Origin: Marinobacter sp. LQ44
Lineage (GTDB): Bacteria; Pseudomonadota; Gammaproteobacteria; Pseudomonadales; Oleiphilaceae
Assembly: GCF_001447155.2 (NCBI RefSeq)
Contig: NZ_CP014754.1
Location: 4,154,001-4,218,000, forward strand
DNA length: 64,000 bases
Reading direction: 5' to 3'
The notes under the pieces are model-generated. The model was not told the origin of the DNA and did not search any database. It saw only the letters and a list, made by a program, of their open reading frames with translations. A program made the translations under genes and the position numbers. How positions within the stretch are numbered: the first letter of the stretch is position 1; each line of letters starts with the position of its first letter. Below, piece by piece: positions 62,657-64,000 of this stretch.

Positions 62657-63553
62657 ATGTTTGATACGACTCCTGACAACCTGCATCCTTTCATTAATGC
62701 GTTGCAAGATCCCGTTCTGATTGTAGATTCCAAGCTTAAAATAGTATTGGCCAACACCGGTGCTTGTGAAATGTTTGGCTACCCTCGTGGGCAGTTGGTT
62801 GGCTCAGATTTGACCCTTCTCATTCCTGAGCGTCATCGAGAGGCTCACGAAACCTATGTGCAGGATTATCTACATGACCCCCTCGTTCGTCCCATGGGGG
62901 CCGGAGGCTACTATACCGGTTTGTTGTCTGATGGTAGCGAGTTGCCAGTCGATATCATGATTAGTCCCATCAGACTGGATGGGCGACGTGCAGCCTTGGC
63001 TATAGTGAGGGATATTTCTTACCAGCGGAAACTTGAAGAGCGCCTTCTCCGTGACTCGCTGACGGATGAAATGACCGAGTTCTACAACCGCAAGCACTTT
63101 CAGTCTCAGCTCAAATCACAGTTTTCGAACTTCAAGAGATCAGGAATGCCGGCTTCTTTACTGCTGTTCGATTTTGATCATTTTAAGACAGTCAATGACT
63201 TATTTGGCCACGCGGCGGGTGACAGAGTTTTGATCGAGTGCTCTGCGGCGATTCGTGACAGTCTTCGCCCGTCTGATATCGGTTTCCGTATTGGCGGCGA
63301 GGAATTCGCGATTATCCTCCCGAATACCCTTCTCACGGAAGCGGTATCGATAGGCAAGCGGCTCTGTGGGCTCATCTCAGCTTCAAAGATCGCTTGTGAA
63401 GATGACGAGTTAAGAGTTTCCGTTACGGTAGGTGTTGCCACACTAGATGCATCAGACCACTCTGTTGAAACGCTGTTCAGGCGCGCAGATCAAGCGCTTT
63501 ACGCTGGTAAACAGACAGGTCGAAACCGTGTAGTGTCGCAGGATATGATCTAG
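62657..63553 (+). CDS. PAS-GGDEF diguanylate cyclase
   Basis: About 298 residues from ATG 62657 (313 from ATG 62612). The PAS domain (FINALQDPVLIVDSKLKIVLANTGACEMFGYPRGQLVG) precedes a GGDEF domain with active site RIGGEEFAIIL and inhibitory RPSD five residues before it. That is the layout of an active, product-inhibited cyclase making c-di-GMP. No membrane segment, so it is cytosolic. It is divergent from the ethylene-receptor-like kinase operon and shares its A+T-rich composition. Confidence 0.88.
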   Translation: MFDTTPDNLHPFINALQDPVLIVDSKLKIVLANTGACEMFGYPRGQLVGSDLTLLIPERHREAHETYVQDYLHDPLVRPMGAGGYYTGLLSDGSELPVDIMISPIRLDGRRAALAIVRDISYQRKLEERLLRDSLTDEMTEFYNRKHFQSQLKSQFSNFKRSGMPASLLLFDFDHFKTVNDLFGHAAGDRVLIECSAAIRDSLRPSDIGFRIGGEEFAIILPNTLLTEAVSIGKRLCGLISASKIACEDDELRVSVTVGVATLDASDHSVETLFRRADQALYAGKQTGRNRVVSQDMI

Positions 63554-63581
63554 GCAGTTGGAACGAATACAGAGCGATGTC

Positions 63582-63986
63582 TCAGAACTCTGTAAGTACC
63601 GGCTCCATCAGCCTGTACACCCAGGCTGATCGGCCATCCTGCAGTGTTAACTCCACCCTTTCGTAGCGCACGCCCAGTCGTTCGTACCTGTCCAGTGCCC
63701 TGAGCTCGCCGGCGCTCACTTCAATCACTTCACCCTGTGTCACGGCTTCTGGGTCTGGCTTCAAGTCGAGTTTTTCCTTTCGGAATCCAGGTAATCCGGC
63801 GGGCTCACTGCTGCCAGCGCGCCCCATTACCAGCCAACGCACCCAGGGCCGGGTGAGGGTGCCGTACACAAACACCGAATAGGTTTTGTCTTCGTCGATC
63901 GCAGGCAGCTCCGCCGTTGGGTTGTAGCCAAAACTGCTGACAAAGGTCAGCCAAAGGTAGGCCACACCCACCATCAGCAGTGCCAT
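63582..63986 (-). CDS. gamma-glutamylcyclotransferase-like (AIG2/GGCT fold) protein with N-terminal membrane helix
   Basis: At least 134 residues. A hydrophobic N-terminal segment (MALLMVGVAYLWLTFVSSF) precedes a GGCT-like domain with the VFVYGTLTRPWVRW signature (YGTL substrate loop) and LDRYERLGVRYERVELTLQDG. The catalytic Glu expected in this fold is plausibly in the GEVIEVSAGELRALDRYE region. The frame stays open to the right edge beyond ATG 63986, so the start may lie outside the window. Confidence 0.75.
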   Translation of the reverse strand: MALLMVGVAYLWLTFVSSFGYNPTAELPAIDEDKTYSVFVYGTLTRPWVRWLVMGRAGSSEPAGLPGFRKEKLDLKPDPEAVTQGEVIEVSAGELRALDRYERLGVRYERVELTLQDGRSAWVYRLMEPVLTEF

Positions 63987-64000
63987 AAATAGCGCCAGGG

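Noticed and set aside
1..64000. CRISPR array, tRNA or rRNA genes, prophage
   Set aside because: No regularly spaced direct repeats, cloverleaf-like sequences, rRNA segments or phage structural genes were recognised on reading; no computational scan was possible.

Overview
The window looks like a chromosomal segment of a marine gammaproteobacterium, most likely Marinobacter or a close relative. This rests on gene content and order. It carries a complete System I cytochrome c maturation operon, a 180-kDa-type NAD-glutamate dehydrogenase, a full Na+-NQR operon with apbE and nqrM, and the gene string psrA, methylthioinosine phosphorylase, csiV, mfd, long GAPDH, nqrA, which resembles the Pseudomonas order. 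Most of the window is GC-rich and densely coded. About 56.8-63.6 kb is visibly richer in A+T.

Layout. 1-1.2 kb: 5' part of a FliK-like gene. 1.4-8.6 kb (+): ccmABCDEFGHI. 8.7-15.6 kb (-): MoxR ATPase, DUF58, DUF4381, BatA, BatB fused to TPRs, and BatD. 15.8-24.2 kb (+): NAD-glutamate dehydrogenase, beta-carbonic anhydrase, a 57-residue unknown protein, and the paralogous rRNA methyltransferases RsmC and RlmG. 24.2-29.2 kb: riboflavin synthase (-), then a membrane protein of unknown function, PsrA under two tandem operator sites, an L,D-transpeptidase, an MscS channel and a methylthioinosine phosphorylase. 29.2-35.2 kb: csiV and mfd (-), long-form GAPDH (+). 35.3-44.1 kb (+): nqrABCDEF-apbE-nqrM and sthA. 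44.1-48.6 kb (-): tal, a TerB-like gene, a DAHP-synthase-like gene, a GDPD gene and dusA. 48.6-51.4 kb: REP-like palindromes, rlmA, a DUF3581 gene and a RIO kinase.

The accessory part is 51.5-63.6 kb. A 449-codon lipoprotein gene is split by a 1585-bp IS1182-family element (18-bp perfect terminal repeats, CTAG duplication). The ydbH-ynbE-ydbL intermembrane transport operon follows. Next is a four-gene signalling operon on the minus strand whose reading frames all overlap: a histidine kinase with an ethylene-receptor-type membrane domain, a single-domain receiver, a REC-GGDEF-EAL protein and a receiver lacking its phospho-acceptor. The REC-GGDEF-EAL gene is split by a 1658-bp IS1380-family element (15-bp terminal repeats, AGATA duplication). 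The split leaves the GGDEF half intact and separates the last catalytic residues of the EAL half. A PAS-GGDEF cyclase is divergent from this operon. In both insertions, removing the element and one duplication copy restores an open frame exactly.

Working together: the ccm genes mature c-type cytochromes; NQR, SthA, GAPDH, transaldolase and glutamate dehydrogenase handle redox and central carbon; ApbE and NqrM mature NQR. The ethylene-receptor-like kinase operon is the most unusual system here and probably sets cyclic-di-GMP in response to an unknown, possibly copper-dependent, ligand.
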